A stretch of 64,000 nt of DNA from Myxococcus stipitatus (lineage in GTDB: Bacteria > Myxococcota > Myxococcia > Myxococcales > Myxococcaceae): positions 43,637-107,636 of the forward strand of contig NZ_JAKCFI010000018.1 in the NCBI RefSeq assembly GCF_021412625.1. The letters are read 5' to 3'. A program made the translations under genes and the position numbers. Each line of letters opens with the position of its first letter. Position 1 is the stretch's first letter. A model generated the notes under the pieces. It was not told where the DNA came from, did not search any database, and saw only the letters and a list, made by a program, of their open reading frames with translations. This document shows, piece after piece, positions 37,626 to 46,804 of this stretch.

Positions 37626-38879
37626 ATGAGCACAGCCCGGTTCCCGCCGTCCCCGACGCGTCCCATCCTGAACGAGGGTCCGTTCCGCGCCCTGCTGCTG
37701 GAGAACATCCACCCCTCCGCCGAGGAGCTGCTGGCGGCCGAGGGCTTCCAGGTGGAGCGGACCTCGTCCGCGCTCAAGCCCGCCGAGCTGGCGGAGAAGC
37801 TCAAGGGTGTCCACCTGCTGGGCATCCGCAGCAAGACGACGGTGCCGCCCGAGGCGCTCGTGTACGCCGAGGACCTGCTGGCCATGGGGGCGTTCTGCAT
37901 CGGCACGAATCAGATCGACCTGACGGCGGCGAACACGCACGGCATCCCGGTGTTCAACGCGCCGTTCAGCAACACGCGCAGCGTGGCGGAGATGGTGGTG
38001 GCGGAGGTCATCGCGCTGACGCGGCAGCTGTTCGACCGCAGCCGCGAGGTGCACTCGGGCCAGTGGCGCAAGGTGGCCACCGGCAGCCACGAGGTGCGCG
38101 GCAAGACGCTGGGCATCGTCGGCTACGGCCACATCGGCTCGCAGCTGGGCGTGCTGGCGGAGTCGTTGGGCATGCGGGTGCTCTACCACGACGTGATGAC
38201 CAAGCTGCCCCTGGGCAACTCGCGCGCGGTGGACACGCTGGACGAGCTGCTGGCGAGCTCCGACTTCGTCACCCTGCACGTGCCAGCGCTGGCGTCCACG
38301 CACATGATGATGGGCGCCGAGCAGCTGGCGAGGATGAAGAAGGGCGCGTGCCTCATCAACGCCAGCCGGGGCACGGTGGTGGACATCGCCGCGCTGGCGG
38401 CGGCGCTGCGCTCCAAGCACCTGAGCGGCGCGGCGGTGGACGTCTACCCGGAGGAGCCGGAGGGCAACTCGGACGGCTTCGTCACGGAGCTGCAGAACCT
38501 GCCCAACGTCATCCTCACCCCGCACATCGGCGGGTCCACGGAGGAGGCGCAGGCGTCCATCGGCAAGGAGGTGGCCACCAGCCTCTCCAAGTTCTTCCGC
38601 ACGGGCGCGACGACGGGCGCGGTCAACTTCCCCATGGTGGAGGCGCCGCTCATCCCCGGCACGCACCGCATCCTCAACGTGCACCGCAACATCCCGGGCG
38701 TGCTGCGCGACATCAACCGCATCGTCTCCGACCTGAACGCCAACATCCACGCGCAGGTGCTCAGCACGGACTCCAACATCGGCTACCTGGTGATGGACCT
38801 GGACCAGGACGTGTCGCGCCCGGTGTGCGACGCCATCGCCGGGCTGGAGACGGACATCAAGACGCGCATCGTGTCCTGA
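37626..38879 (+). CDS. serA: D-3-phosphoglycerate dehydrogenase
   Basis: A 417-residue SerA of the E. coli type (about 410 residues): substrate domain, Rossmann domain with GIVGYGHIGSQLG near residue 162, the active-site arginine in NASRGTVVD, Glu in DVYPEEPEG and the His in LTPHIGGSTEEAQ. A C-terminal ACT domain (about 345-417, HRNIPGVLRDINRIVSDLN) is the site of serine feedback. It starts serine synthesis, and enzymes of this type can also reduce 2-oxoglutarate to D-2-hydroxyglutarate. The convergent neighbour, 18 bases away, is an FAD-linked D-2-hydroxyacid dehydrogenase, a fitting partner. Confidence 0.93.
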   Translation: MSTARFPPSPTRPILNEGPFRALLLENIHPSAEELLAAEGFQVERTSSALKPAELAEKLKGVHLLGIRSKTTVPPEALVYAEDLLAMGAFCIGTNQIDLTAANTHGIPVFNAPFSNTRSVAEMVVAEVIALTRQLFDRSREVHSGQWRKVATGSHEVRGKTLGIVGYGHIGSQLGVLAESLGMRVLYHDVMTKLPLGNSRAVDTLDELLASSDFVTLHVPALASTHMMMGAEQLARMKKGACLINASRGTVVDIAALAAALRSKHLSGAAVDVYPEEPEGNSDGFVTELQNLPNVILTPHIGGSTEEAQASIGKEVATSLSKFFRTGATTGAVNFPMVEAPLIPGTHRILNVHRNIPGVLRDINRIVSDLNANIHAQVLSTDSNIGYLVMDLDQDVSRPVCDAIAGLETDIKTRIVS

Positions 38880-38897
38880 CGTCCCGCCGCGCGCGCC

Positions 38898-40304
38898 TCA
38901 CGCGTCCAGTATCTTCCCGGGGTTGAGCACGCCCCGGGGGTCCAGGGTGCGCTTGAGCGCGCGCAGGAGCGAAAGCTCCGCGTCGGAGCGCGAGTAGCCC
39001 AGGTAGTCCTTCTTCAACAGCCCCACGCCATGCTCGGCGGAGATGCTGCCGGCGTGCTTGCGCACCAGTTCGAACATGGTGGGGTCCGCCTTCTTCGTAT
39101 GGGCGAGGAACTCCGCCTTGTCCATGTCGTCCGGCTTCATGACGTTGACGTGCAGGTTGCCGTCGCCGATGTGGCCGAAGAGGCAGATCTCCCAGCCCGG
39201 GTAGCGCGCGCTGAACACGGACTCCAGCTCCGCGCAGAAGGCCTCCAGGCCGGCCACGGGCAGGGAGATGTCGTTCTTGTGGGGCAGGCCGGTGGCGGAC
39301 AGGGACTCGCTGATGCCCTCGCGCAGGGCCCACAGCTCCGCGGCCTGCGTGGCGTTCTGCGCCTGGGTGCCGTCCGTCACCAGCCCCCGCTCGAACAGCG
39401 AGCCCAGCCACGCCTCCACGGCCGCCGCGTCCCGGGCCTCCGCCTCCAGCAGCACGTAGCAGCCGCTGTCGGCCTCGAAGGGCGAGCGCAGCTTGCGGTG
39501 GCGCCGCACGCGCGCCAGGCACTTGTCGGTGAAGAACTCGTAGGCGGAGATGAGGAAGGCCGTCTGCTGGCGCGCGTCGCGGAACAGCCGCAGCACGGCC
39601 GCCACGTCCGGCACGGCGAACAGGAACACGTCCTGCCTGCCGGGCAGCTGCGTCAGCTTGAGGGTGGCCTCGGTGATGACGCCCAGCGTGCCCTCGCTGC
39701 CGATGAACAGCTGGCGCAGGTCCAGGCCGGTGTTGTTCTTCTCCAGCGCGCCGTTGAGCTCCAGCACCGTCCCGTCCGCCGTCACCACCTGGAGCCCCAG
39801 CACCCACTGGCGGGTGAGGCCGTAGCGGATGACCTTCACGCCTCCGGCGTTGGTGGCGATGTTGCCGCCCACGGTGCTCGAGCCCTTGGACGCGAAGTCC
39901 ACCGGCCACGTCAGGCCGTGCTCGGCGCAGTGGCGGTGGACGGCCTCCGTCACCGCGCCCGCCTGCACGCGCACGGTGTTGCCGAGCAGGTCCACCGGCC
40001 CCATGCGGGACATGCGCTGGAGCGAGAGGACGACCTCGCCGTGGGCCGCCACCGCGCCACCCGCGAGCCCCGTGCGCCCGCCGGAGGGCACCACCGCGAC
40101 GCCATGCTGGTGGCACAGGGCGAGCAGCCGGGAGACCTCGTCCGTCGTGCGGGGCAGGGCCACGGCGCTCGGGGCCGGGGCGTACACCTTCGTCCAGTCG
40201 CGGCCGTACTCCTTCAGCTCGTCCGGCTCCCGCGTGAGGAAGTCGGACGGGAAGCCCTCGGCGAGGGCCTGGAGGAAGTCGGCGGGGAGCGCGGCGGTGG
40301 ACAT
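38898..40304 (-). CDS. FAD-linked D-2-hydroxyacid dehydrogenase (D-2-hydroxyglutarate/D-lactate type)
   Basis: A 468-residue FAD-binding-4 oxidoreductase. The FAD loop is PSGGRTGLAGGAV near residue 72; the second FAD signature FIGSEGTLGVITEATL is near 205; the C-terminal substrate domain has FGHIGDGNLHVNV (metal-binding His) and EHGVGLLKKDYLGYS. This is the GlcD/Dld2 group, which includes D-lactate and D-2-hydroxyglutarate dehydrogenases. Adjacency to serA favours D-2-hydroxyglutarate recycling, by analogy with the SerA-D2HGDH coupling known in Pseudomonas, but this is an inference. Confidence 0.88.
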   Translation of the reverse strand: MSTAALPADFLQALAEGFPSDFLTREPDELKEYGRDWTKVYAPAPSAVALPRTTDEVSRLLALCHQHGVAVVPSGGRTGLAGGAVAAHGEVVLSLQRMSRMGPVDLLGNTVRVQAGAVTEAVHRHCAEHGLTWPVDFASKGSSTVGGNIATNAGGVKVIRYGLTRQWVLGLQVVTADGTVLELNGALEKNNTGLDLRQLFIGSEGTLGVITEATLKLTQLPGRQDVFLFAVPDVAAVLRLFRDARQQTAFLISAYEFFTDKCLARVRRHRKLRSPFEADSGCYVLLEAEARDAAAVEAWLGSLFERGLVTDGTQAQNATQAAELWALREGISESLSATGLPHKNDISLPVAGLEAFCAELESVFSARYPGWEICLFGHIGDGNLHVNVMKPDDMDKAEFLAHTKKADPTMFELVRKHAGSISAEHGVGLLKKDYLGYSRSDAELSLLRALKRTLDPRGVLNPGKILDA

Positions 40305-40482
40305 ATGTCCCAGGCGTATTGCAGGCGGAGCGCGGTGACAAGGTGCGGCGGAGCGCCGGCCGCTCGGGAGGTTCCGGGAAAATCACAGGGAATCGACCTC
40401 GGTGCGTATAGGAGCGGTGGCCCGGCGACGTCCCGGGTCTCTCCGGGTATCCCACCTACACCTCACTCTCAGGAGTCCGACG

Positions 40483-40872
40483 ATGCCGTCCTCCCGCTCG
40501 CCCCGTCTCCTTCCGTCGCTGCTCGCCGCCGTCACACTGGCGACCCCGGCGCTCGGCGCCGCTCCGGAGACGCCGGAGACCACGCGGCCCTATCTGTTCG
40601 AGACCGTGGATGACGTCGTCGTCCGATACAACCGGCTGGACGTCACCGGCGTACTGAGGGGGGAGACCGTCCCTCGGAGCTTCACGTTCTCCTACTACGC
40701 GGGCACCACCTCGGGCGACAGCATCAACCTGGCTTCACGGTGTGACCGGCTGGCGCTGCTGGCCATGGCTCGACCGGGCGTCTTCCTCCTCGAGATGGTG
40801 CACAACGGCTCCAACCTCAGCAGTCCCTCGAGCTGCCGCCTCATCCGTCGCGCGGCGCTGCCTGTTCCCTGA
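40483..40872 (+). CDS. Small exported protein of unknown function
   Basis: A 129-residue protein with a signal peptide (LLPSLLAAVTLATPALGA, residues 8-25). The mature part is short and basic to neutral, with two cysteines (SRCDRL and SSCRLI) that may pair. It contains a beta-rich core (PYLFETVDDVVVRYNRLDVTG). No family recognised. An AGGAG is 8 bases before the ATG at 40483. It is followed after 20 bases by the DxDGDG-repeat lipoprotein, so the two probably share a transcript. Confidence 0.65.
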   Translation: MPSSRSPRLLPSLLAAVTLATPALGAAPETPETTRPYLFETVDDVVVRYNRLDVTGVLRGETVPRSFTFSYYAGTTSGDSINLASRCDRLALLAMARPGVFLLEMVHNGSNLSSPSSCRLIRRAALPVP

Positions 40873-40892
40873 ACCGAAAGGCGGCACATCCC

Positions 40893-42710
40893 ATGCGGGC
40901 GACTCGATTCCGGTGGAGCGCCGTGCTGGCGCTCTCGCTGACGGGCTGGCTGTGCGCGTGCAGTGACTCATCGGATGGACCTGGCATCCGGGAGGACGAC
41001 TTCGACAACGACCACGTCCCCGACGACAGGGACTGTGCGCCTCGGTCGGGGCAAAGCTGGCGCACGCTGATGGGCTTCCGCGACACGGATGGCGACGGCG
41101 TGGGCGAGGGCGAACTCACGGGGGTGTGCTCGGCCAACAGCCTTCCGAAGGGTTGGGTGGAGACGGGCGGAGACTGCGCACCGGGCGACGCCACGCGCTG
41201 GAGACTCGTCGAAGGCCTGTATCCCGACGCGGACGGAGACGGCGCCACGGTGCAAGGGCCCGTCACGGCGTGCGTGGGCACGGCGCTCACCGGCTACCAA
41301 CCGCTCCCGGGCATCGAGGATTGCAACGACCATGACGCCAGCGTTCGGCGGACGCTCGTCGCGTGGCTCGACGTGGACGGGGATGGCGTCGGCGCCGGCC
41401 CCCCTGTTCCCTATTGCGAGGGAGGGGGGCCCCCTCCTGGCCATATCTGGACCGACGGTGACTGCGCTCCCGAGGACGGGACACGGTCGGTCCTCAAGGG
41501 GTATGCGTTCCGCGACCTGGATGGCGACGGCATCACCGTGGCGGAGGCAGGCACCGTGTGCTCGCCACCGAGCGGCCTGCCACCGGGCTACCGGCCCACG
41601 CCCTCACTGGGTGAGCAGGATTGTGATGACGCTTCCGCTGGCACCTGGCGCCTCGCGAACGTCTACGCGGACACGGACCTGGACGGCTATGGCGCGGGCG
41701 CCGCGACACAGGCGTGCGTGGGCAAGACGCCTATCACGGGCCAGTCCTTCGAGGCCGAGGACTGCGCGCCGGACGACGCCACCGTCTGGCAATGGCTCTC
41801 CTACAACCATCGCGACACCGACGGGGACGGGCACACCGCCCCCTCGCCGGGGGTGCTGTGCGGCGGGGCCGGGCTCCCCGTGGGCTACTCCGTGAGCCCC
41901 TCCGGCGATGACTGTGATGACCGCGACGCCACGGTCCAGGTGAGCTGGAGCGTCTTCCCCGACGAGGACGGAGACGGAACAGGCGCTGGCACTCAGGTGA
42001 CGCTGTGCGCGAGCACCACCCTGCCCCAGGGCTACTCCTCGAGGCCGACGGACTGCGCGCCCACCGACGCCACCCGCTGGCAGGTCCTGGCCTATGCCCA
42101 CCGCGACGCCGACGGCGACGGCTTCACCGTGCCGCTGATCGGCGAGCTGTGCTCCGGAGCCTCGCTACCAGAGGGCTACGCCACCACGGCCCAGGGCGCG
42201 GACTGCGACGACACTCAGGCCACGCTGCACACGACCCTCACGGCCTGGAACGACGTGGACGGAGATGGCGTGGGCTCCGGGGAGGCGTTCATGCTGTGCA
42301 CGAACGGCCAGGTGCCCTCGCCGTACTCTCCCGTGGGCTCGGACTGCGCCGCGGAGGACGCGACGCGCTGGCGGACCCACGCCTACTCGCATGTGGACCG
42401 CGACGCGGACGGCGCGACCACTCCGGAGACGGGCACCGTGTGCGCGCAGGAGACGCTCCCGGCGGTCTACTCCACACGCGCGAGCGGCAACGACTGCGAT
42501 GATGCCGACGCCACTCGCACCCATTGGGCCGTGCTCTACCCAGACCAGGATGGCGATGGCGTCGGCACGGAGCCACGGACGATTCCCTGCATCGGCGCCA
42601 CCCTCCCCCCAGGGTATTCCCACCGGGGAGATGACAGCGACGACGCGGACCCGACCGAGACGGAGGACCCGGACGACGCGCTGGTGCTCGAGCTCCTGAT
42701 TGGCTCGTAA
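40893..42710 (+). CDS. Lipoprotein with 11 alternating DxDGDG putative metal-binding repeats
   Basis: A 605-residue lipoprotein (hydrophobic start, lipobox LCAC at about residues 21-24) made almost wholly of ~50-residue repeats with a calcium-type DxDGDG loop, a C-x(6-9)-LPxGY segment and a DC(A/D)xxDAT turn. Eleven units are visible. They alternate between two kinds: those ending in GVGAG-like turns (DTDGDGVGEG, DVDGDGVGAG) and those with a TVxxxGxxC turn (DLDGDGITVAEAG, DADGDGFTVPLIG). This resembles the putative metal-binding motif (MopE-like) family found in myxobacteria. Likely a surface protein that binds calcium; the partner is unknown. Confidence 0.82.
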   Translation: MRATRFRWSAVLALSLTGWLCACSDSSDGPGIREDDFDNDHVPDDRDCAPRSGQSWRTLMGFRDTDGDGVGEGELTGVCSANSLPKGWVETGGDCAPGDATRWRLVEGLYPDADGDGATVQGPVTACVGTALTGYQPLPGIEDCNDHDASVRRTLVAWLDVDGDGVGAGPPVPYCEGGGPPPGHIWTDGDCAPEDGTRSVLKGYAFRDLDGDGITVAEAGTVCSPPSGLPPGYRPTPSLGEQDCDDASAGTWRLANVYADTDLDGYGAGAATQACVGKTPITGQSFEAEDCAPDDATVWQWLSYNHRDTDGDGHTAPSPGVLCGGAGLPVGYSVSPSGDDCDDRDATVQVSWSVFPDEDGDGTGAGTQVTLCASTTLPQGYSSRPTDCAPTDATRWQVLAYAHRDADGDGFTVPLIGELCSGASLPEGYATTAQGADCDDTQATLHTTLTAWNDVDGDGVGSGEAFMLCTNGQVPSPYSPVGSDCAAEDATRWRTHAYSHVDRDADGATTPETGTVCAQETLPAVYSTRASGNDCDDADATRTHWAVLYPDQDGDGVGTEPRTIPCIGATLPPGYSHRGDDSDDADPTETEDPDDALVLELLIGS

Positions 42711-42760
42711 TTGGGCACACCGCTCGGCGGGGTCTCCTTCACGCCGGGCGACGTGGCTCC

Positions 42761-42796
42761 CAAGGCGCTGTCTGTCGTTCGAGAGACAGCGCCTTG
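42761..42796 (+). terminator. Strong hairpin in the gap 42711-43118
   Basis: A 13-bp perfect stem, 42761-42773 (CAAGGCGCTGTCT) and 42784-42796, encloses a 10-base loop, 50 bases after the repeat lipoprotein stop. There is no T-run, so it would stop transcription inefficiently or serve as an RNA-end stabiliser. The remainder of the 408-base gap shows no gene or recognised element. Confidence 0.6.
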
Positions 42797-43118
42797 AGAC
42801 TTGCATTCCATCATCATCGAGGTCATGGTGTTTCCCGGCGCGGGAAACCGCGCTGCCCATGACCTCTTCTCTCTGATTGCCTCTCGCGCCTCGACGCGAC
42901 CTCGCTCCCGAGCCCCCGGTGTCCTCCGGGCAGGCGCGGTGAGCCGTCCGGCGTGAGCGTCCGCGAGACAGGCACTTCTCCAGACTCCATGGCCACGCCC
43001 GAGCACGCGCCTTCGCGTGCCTGACGGCGTCTCCCTGTCTCCACCGCGTCGTCCGGGCGCGGCAACGCCCTTCGTGCGCGCGGTGGAGCTCCACACCTTC
43101 GTTTCCACCGAGACCTGT

Positions 43119-43655
43119 ATGCATTCCCAACAGCGCAAGCTCACGTACCACGTCGCCACCACCCTCGATGGCTTCATCGCCCGCGAGGATGACTCCTTCG
43201 ACTGCTTCATCAACGAGGGAGACCACGTCACGGACTACCTCGCCACCCTGCGCACCTATGGCGCGGTGCTCATGGGCCGCAGGACGTACGACATCGGCCT
43301 GAAGTTCGACGTCACCGACCCCTACCCGTACCTCGACACCTACGTCTTCTCCCGGACCCTGAAGGAGAGCCCGAACCCCCGGGTGAAGCTCATCTCGGAG
43401 GATGTCGTCGGCGCCGTCCGCGCGCTGAAGGCCCAGGAGGGCAAGGACATCTACCTCGCGGGTGGAGGTGAGCTGGCGACGCAGCTGTTCACCGCCGGGC
43501 TGGTCGATGAGGTGATCACCAAGGTCAACCCGCTGCTGCTCGGTACGGGCATCCCGCTCGTGACGAGACTGCCCGCGCACATCCCGCTGGAGCTGCGCTC
43601 GACCAAGGTCTACCGGAACGGTGTCGTGCTGCTCCAGTACGCCGTCCGTCGCTGA
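43119..43655 (+). CDS. RibD-C/dihydrofolate-reductase-like protein
   Basis: A 178-residue protein of the RibD C-terminal (DHFR-like) family: TYHVATTLDGFIAREDDSFDCF at the start, the cofactor motif VLMGRRTYDIG (like DHFR's G-R-x-T-x) and IYLAGGGELATQLFTAGLVDEV (NADPH-binding GGG loop). Stand-alone versions are common and are mostly reductases of unknown substrate; none is proved to act in folate or riboflavin synthesis. ATG 43119 gives the family start; an upstream in-frame start at 43017 would add an unrelated Pro/Arg-rich leader. Confidence 0.82.
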   Translation: MHSQQRKLTYHVATTLDGFIAREDDSFDCFINEGDHVTDYLATLRTYGAVLMGRRTYDIGLKFDVTDPYPYLDTYVFSRTLKESPNPRVKLISEDVVGAVRALKAQEGKDIYLAGGGELATQLFTAGLVDEVITKVNPLLLGTGIPLVTRLPAHIPLELRSTKVYRNGVVLLQYAVRR

Positions 43656-43784
43656 GCTCCACACGAGGACCGGGGGCTCGACGTCCCCGGTCCTCGCTTG
43701 GCGCCTTCGCGTCCCGTCGGCACGGGGACCTTCACGGCGGACGACGCGCCTCGAATGCGCGCCGCCACGCACGTCCCCTGTGCT

Positions 43785-45080
43785 TCAACCCGACACCCGG
43801 GGCCAGGCACGCAGGATGTGCTCGACCCGAGACTGCGTCGACCAGTCCACCTTGCCGGTGAGCACCTGCGACGCCTTGTTAATCTGGATCCGCTTCCAGG
43901 CCGGGACGTCCGCCTCGTGACGCGACTCCCACGCGGACCACCAGCTCCCTCCCGTGGCCGCCACCACGCGCGCCAGGCACTCATCCACCTCGGCGGCCGG
44001 CAGCCAGCGCAGCTGCTCCAGGACGCAGGCGGCGTCCATGGCCGTTGGGGCCTCTCGCCCGGTCACCGCCTCGAATACCCGGGCGCCATCGACCTTCGGA
44101 ACGAAGAAGACACCTCCCGGCCGCAGGATGGCGTGCCCCTCTCGCGCGAGACCGCCTTCGCGGAGCACGACTGGATAGACGACCACGTCGGCGGCGAGCA
44201 CTCCAGCCCGGGCCGCCCCCGCCAGCGGAGGGCTGCCGTGCAAGGCGAGCAGCGTGAGCAGCCGCGCGCCGTCGCCCTGATGTCGCAGGCGGACGCGCCG
44301 CTCTCCCTCGAGATGGACCGTCTTCAGGAGCTTCGACCAGCGAAACGAGTCGAACCGGAGCGAGTCCAGCGGAATGGCCACCGTCTCACCGAACTTCGGC
44401 CGCCAGATGAGCCGCTTGCTGGTGAGCCGGACCTCTCCCGAGCGCAGCACGAGCGCCACCAGGGGCAGGAGGAACAGCAGCAACGCGGCGAGGAGAGGAA
44501 ACTCCTTGCCCGGCCCCGGCCTCGTCATGAGCAGCGCGAACAGCACATAGGCCACACCGCCATAGGAGATCGCCAGGAACGCGTGCACCGGAGGCCAGTC
44601 CCGCAGCGGCAGCGTCTCGTGGACCAGCACCTCGCGAGGGTCCAGCTGGAACGAGGCCTCCCGCCGCACCAACCCAGCCAACCGCGCCAGCTCCGCGTCG
44701 AGCACGGGCGCGCCCGACACCGACGTCAGCGACGCCAGCCTCCGTCGGACCAGGGACTTCAACCGCTCGCGCCGGGCAAGCAGCGCGTGGACGACTCGCT
44801 GGATGGGCGTGTCCTGGGACCAGCCCTCCAGCTCCGCGCGACGACGCACTCGCTCGAGCGCCTCGACCACCTCGGGCTCCCGCCGCGTCTGCTCCTCCAC
44901 CCACTCGGGGTTCGCGCGCAGCCGCGCCTTCCATCGCGCGCTCCGCAATGCCCGCTCCAGCGCGGCCTCGCGGGCCAGGGCGGCCTCGAGGACCTCCGCT
45001 CGCCCCTCCAACTGGAGCCGCGTCTCCTCCAACGAGGGGGTTCGCGTCGGCGCCGCGGCCCATCGGGTGCGCTCGGTCAT
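43785..45080 (-). CDS. Membrane protein of a tandem paralogous pair (second copy)
   Basis: A 431-residue protein. The N-terminal ~130 residues are charged and helical, probably coiled coil (LEGRAEVLEAALAREAALERAL, RRRAELEGWSQDTP). Two membrane segments lie at about 165-182 and 193-211 (FPLLAALLLFLLPLVALVL). The cytosolic part after it starts with a PH-like pattern, VRLTSKRLIWRPKFGETVAIPLDSL, and ends with a ~130-residue region (EGHAILRPGGVFFVPKVDGARVFEAVTGRE). It shares several motifs with its upstream neighbour (45093-46403), from which it is 12 bases away. No family recognised. It is the last gene of a minus-strand run beginning with the contractile-tail genes. Confidence 0.75.
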   Translation of the reverse strand: MTERTRWAAAPTRTPSLEETRLQLEGRAEVLEAALAREAALERALRSARWKARLRANPEWVEEQTRREPEVVEALERVRRRAELEGWSQDTPIQRVVHALLARRERLKSLVRRRLASLTSVSGAPVLDAELARLAGLVRREASFQLDPREVLVHETLPLRDWPPVHAFLAISYGGVAYVLFALLMTRPGPGKEFPLLAALLLFLLPLVALVLRSGEVRLTSKRLIWRPKFGETVAIPLDSLRFDSFRWSKLLKTVHLEGERRVRLRHQGDGARLLTLLALHGSPPLAGAARAGVLAADVVVYPVVLREGGLAREGHAILRPGGVFFVPKVDGARVFEAVTGREAPTAMDAACVLEQLRWLPAAEVDECLARVVAATGGSWWSAWESRHEADVPAWKRIQINKASQVLTGKVDWSTQSRVEHILRAWPRVSG

Positions 45081-45092
45081 GACCGCCCCACA

Positions 45093-46403
45093 CTACCGCC
45101 ACGTGGCGAGGATTCGGGTCACCACGTCACGCTCCGGGGCCTTCACCCTGCCGACGATGACCTCGGTCCCGTGCGTGAGGTGCAGCTCCTGCTCCAGCGG
45201 GACTTCCATGGCCACCTGGGTGCCCTCCGCCGACCAGACAGCGCCTCCCAGCGCATTCACCGCGGCCACCAGCAGCGCGTCCAGGTCCACCTCCGTCTGC
45301 CAGAGCAATCCCTCGAGGACCCACTCCAGCTCGACCCGCGAGGCCAGCGTCCTGCCCGTCACCGCGCGCAACAGCTCCGCCCCCGCCCTCGTGCCCTCGA
45401 AGAAGTAGGCGCCCCGCCGCATCAACACCACCTTCCCCGGGCGCCACGTGCCATCCCGACGCAGCAGCCCCTCGAAGACGCCGACCTCCACCGGGTGGGA
45501 GACCCGGGCCGCCCGCTCCCGGACCATCGGCTCGAGGAAGAGCGTCGACACCGCCATCAGTCGCTCGGCCTGCGCGCGCGAGAAGCGGGACAGCCGCACC
45601 TGGAGGTCGTCCCTCGCCCGAAGCGCCACGGCGCGGCCGTCCTCCAACGCGAGGCTCTCCGGGACCACATCCTCCAGTCGAACGGTGAGGGGCGTCCGCG
45701 CGCCGGCACGCTTCCAGACCAACCGCACGGGGGTGAGCCAGACGGCGTCGGGGCTGGTGACGGAGGTCCAGATGATCGACGCGATGAGGGACAGGATGAA
45801 CCCGGGCCCCAGCATCGCGAACATCAGCGACTCCATGCGCAGCATCCACATGAGCAGCATCGAGAGCCCCAACGCCCCCTGTGGACCGAAGAGGGTGGCG
45901 ACGAGCGAGAGGGTCCCATCCTGGGCATCGATGCGAATCGAGAAGGGCTCTCCCGGCCCCCGCAGGAGATTGACGTCCTCCCGGTGGAGCTTCTCCAGCT
46001 GGCGCAGGTGTGTCTCCAGCGGCGCGTCCCCGGCGGGCCGCAGCGCCAGTCCCTCCAATCGCGAGAGCACCCGCCGTCCCAGCCGCTCGCGATGACTCCG
46101 CAACGTCCGGATGAGCTTCACCGCGGGGGCGTCACGCGACCAGCCCTCCAGCTCCGCGCGACGCGCCGTGCGCTCCATCGCTTCCGGCAACGTGGCCTCC
46201 ACCTCGAGGAGGTCAGACACGAGGCTGAGCTGACCGCGCAGCACCTCCCTCCAGTCTCCGCGGCGCAGCGCCTTCTCCAATGCTCGGGTCCGCGAGAGGG
46301 CGGACTCGAGGAGCTCCACCCGCCCCTCCAGCCGACGGCGCATGTCGTCCTCGCTGGGCAAGGACTCCACCGGTACCGTCTGGGCTCGCGCGCGCTCGGC
46401 CAT
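45093..46403 (-). CDS. Membrane protein of a tandem paralogous pair (first copy)
   Basis: A 436-residue paralogue of the following gene. It has the same order: charged coiled-coil-like N-terminus (RRLEGRVELLESALSRTRALEKAL, then RRAELEGWSRDAPAVKLIRTLRSHRERL, nearly the same as the neighbour), a hydrophobic block with two to three segments at about 174-222, a PH-like stretch WLTPVRLVWKRAGARTPLTVRLEDV and a C-terminal region with RPGKVVLMRRGAYFFEGTRAGAELL. The order is conserved but overall identity looks low, indicating an old duplication. Function unknown. It sits 44 bases after the small membrane gene at 46448-46804. Confidence 0.75.
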   Translation of the reverse strand: MAERARAQTVPVESLPSEDDMRRRLEGRVELLESALSRTRALEKALRRGDWREVLRGQLSLVSDLLEVEATLPEAMERTARRAELEGWSRDAPAVKLIRTLRSHRERLGRRVLSRLEGLALRPAGDAPLETHLRQLEKLHREDVNLLRGPGEPFSIRIDAQDGTLSLVATLFGPQGALGLSMLLMWMLRMESLMFAMLGPGFILSLIASIIWTSVTSPDAVWLTPVRLVWKRAGARTPLTVRLEDVVPESLALEDGRAVALRARDDLQVRLSRFSRAQAERLMAVSTLFLEPMVRERAARVSHPVEVGVFEGLLRRDGTWRPGKVVLMRRGAYFFEGTRAGAELLRAVTGRTLASRVELEWVLEGLLWQTEVDLDALLVAAVNALGGAVWSAEGTQVAMEVPLEQELHLTHGTEVIVGRVKAPERDVVTRILATWR

Positions 46404-46447
46404 CGGCTGACAGCCTAGCCCCGTCGAGCCACGGCCCGTGAATCACG

Positions 46448-46804
46448 TCATGCGCGCGGGGCATTCCGGGATGCACCTCCCGGAAACAGATGGACGGAGC
46501 CATCCCGCTTCACGCGACCTGATGCAAGGGCCGCGGCCTGGCCCCATCCGGAGGGGTCCGCTCCGACGGGAGCCTCCCTCCCACGAACCGCGTGCCTCCG
46601 GAGGACGTCCGCGCCGACGCTTCCACGAAGCGCGGCGCCAAGACGTATGCGCGGAGGCGCTGGGCCATCGCGACGCGACGTGGAGTCGTCCATCGCGCCC
46701 ATGCCCGTTCCCACGACATACAGGACGGCGATGGCGAGGATGACGAGGACGAGGATGACGTGAATGGGCCTCAGCTCGGGCAGCCCACGCCTCCGGCTCA
46801 CCAC
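46448..46804 (-). CDS. Small single-membrane-segment protein (tentative)
   Basis: A 118-residue reading frame with one clear membrane segment at about residues 15-32 (VILVLVILAIAVLYVVG) and a basic, low-complexity remainder. The GTG start at 46804 overlaps the stop of the upstream small gene by a few bases, which supports translation, but the tail has no recognised pattern and may run past a real end. It lies between the contractile-tail genes and the membrane-protein pair, on the same strand. Confidence 0.45.
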   Translation of the reverse strand: MVSRRRGLPELRPIHVILVLVILAIAVLYVVGTGMGAMDDSTSRRDGPAPPRIRLGAALRGSVGADVLRRHAVRGREAPVGADPSGWGQAAALASGRVKRDGSVHLFPGGASRNAPRA

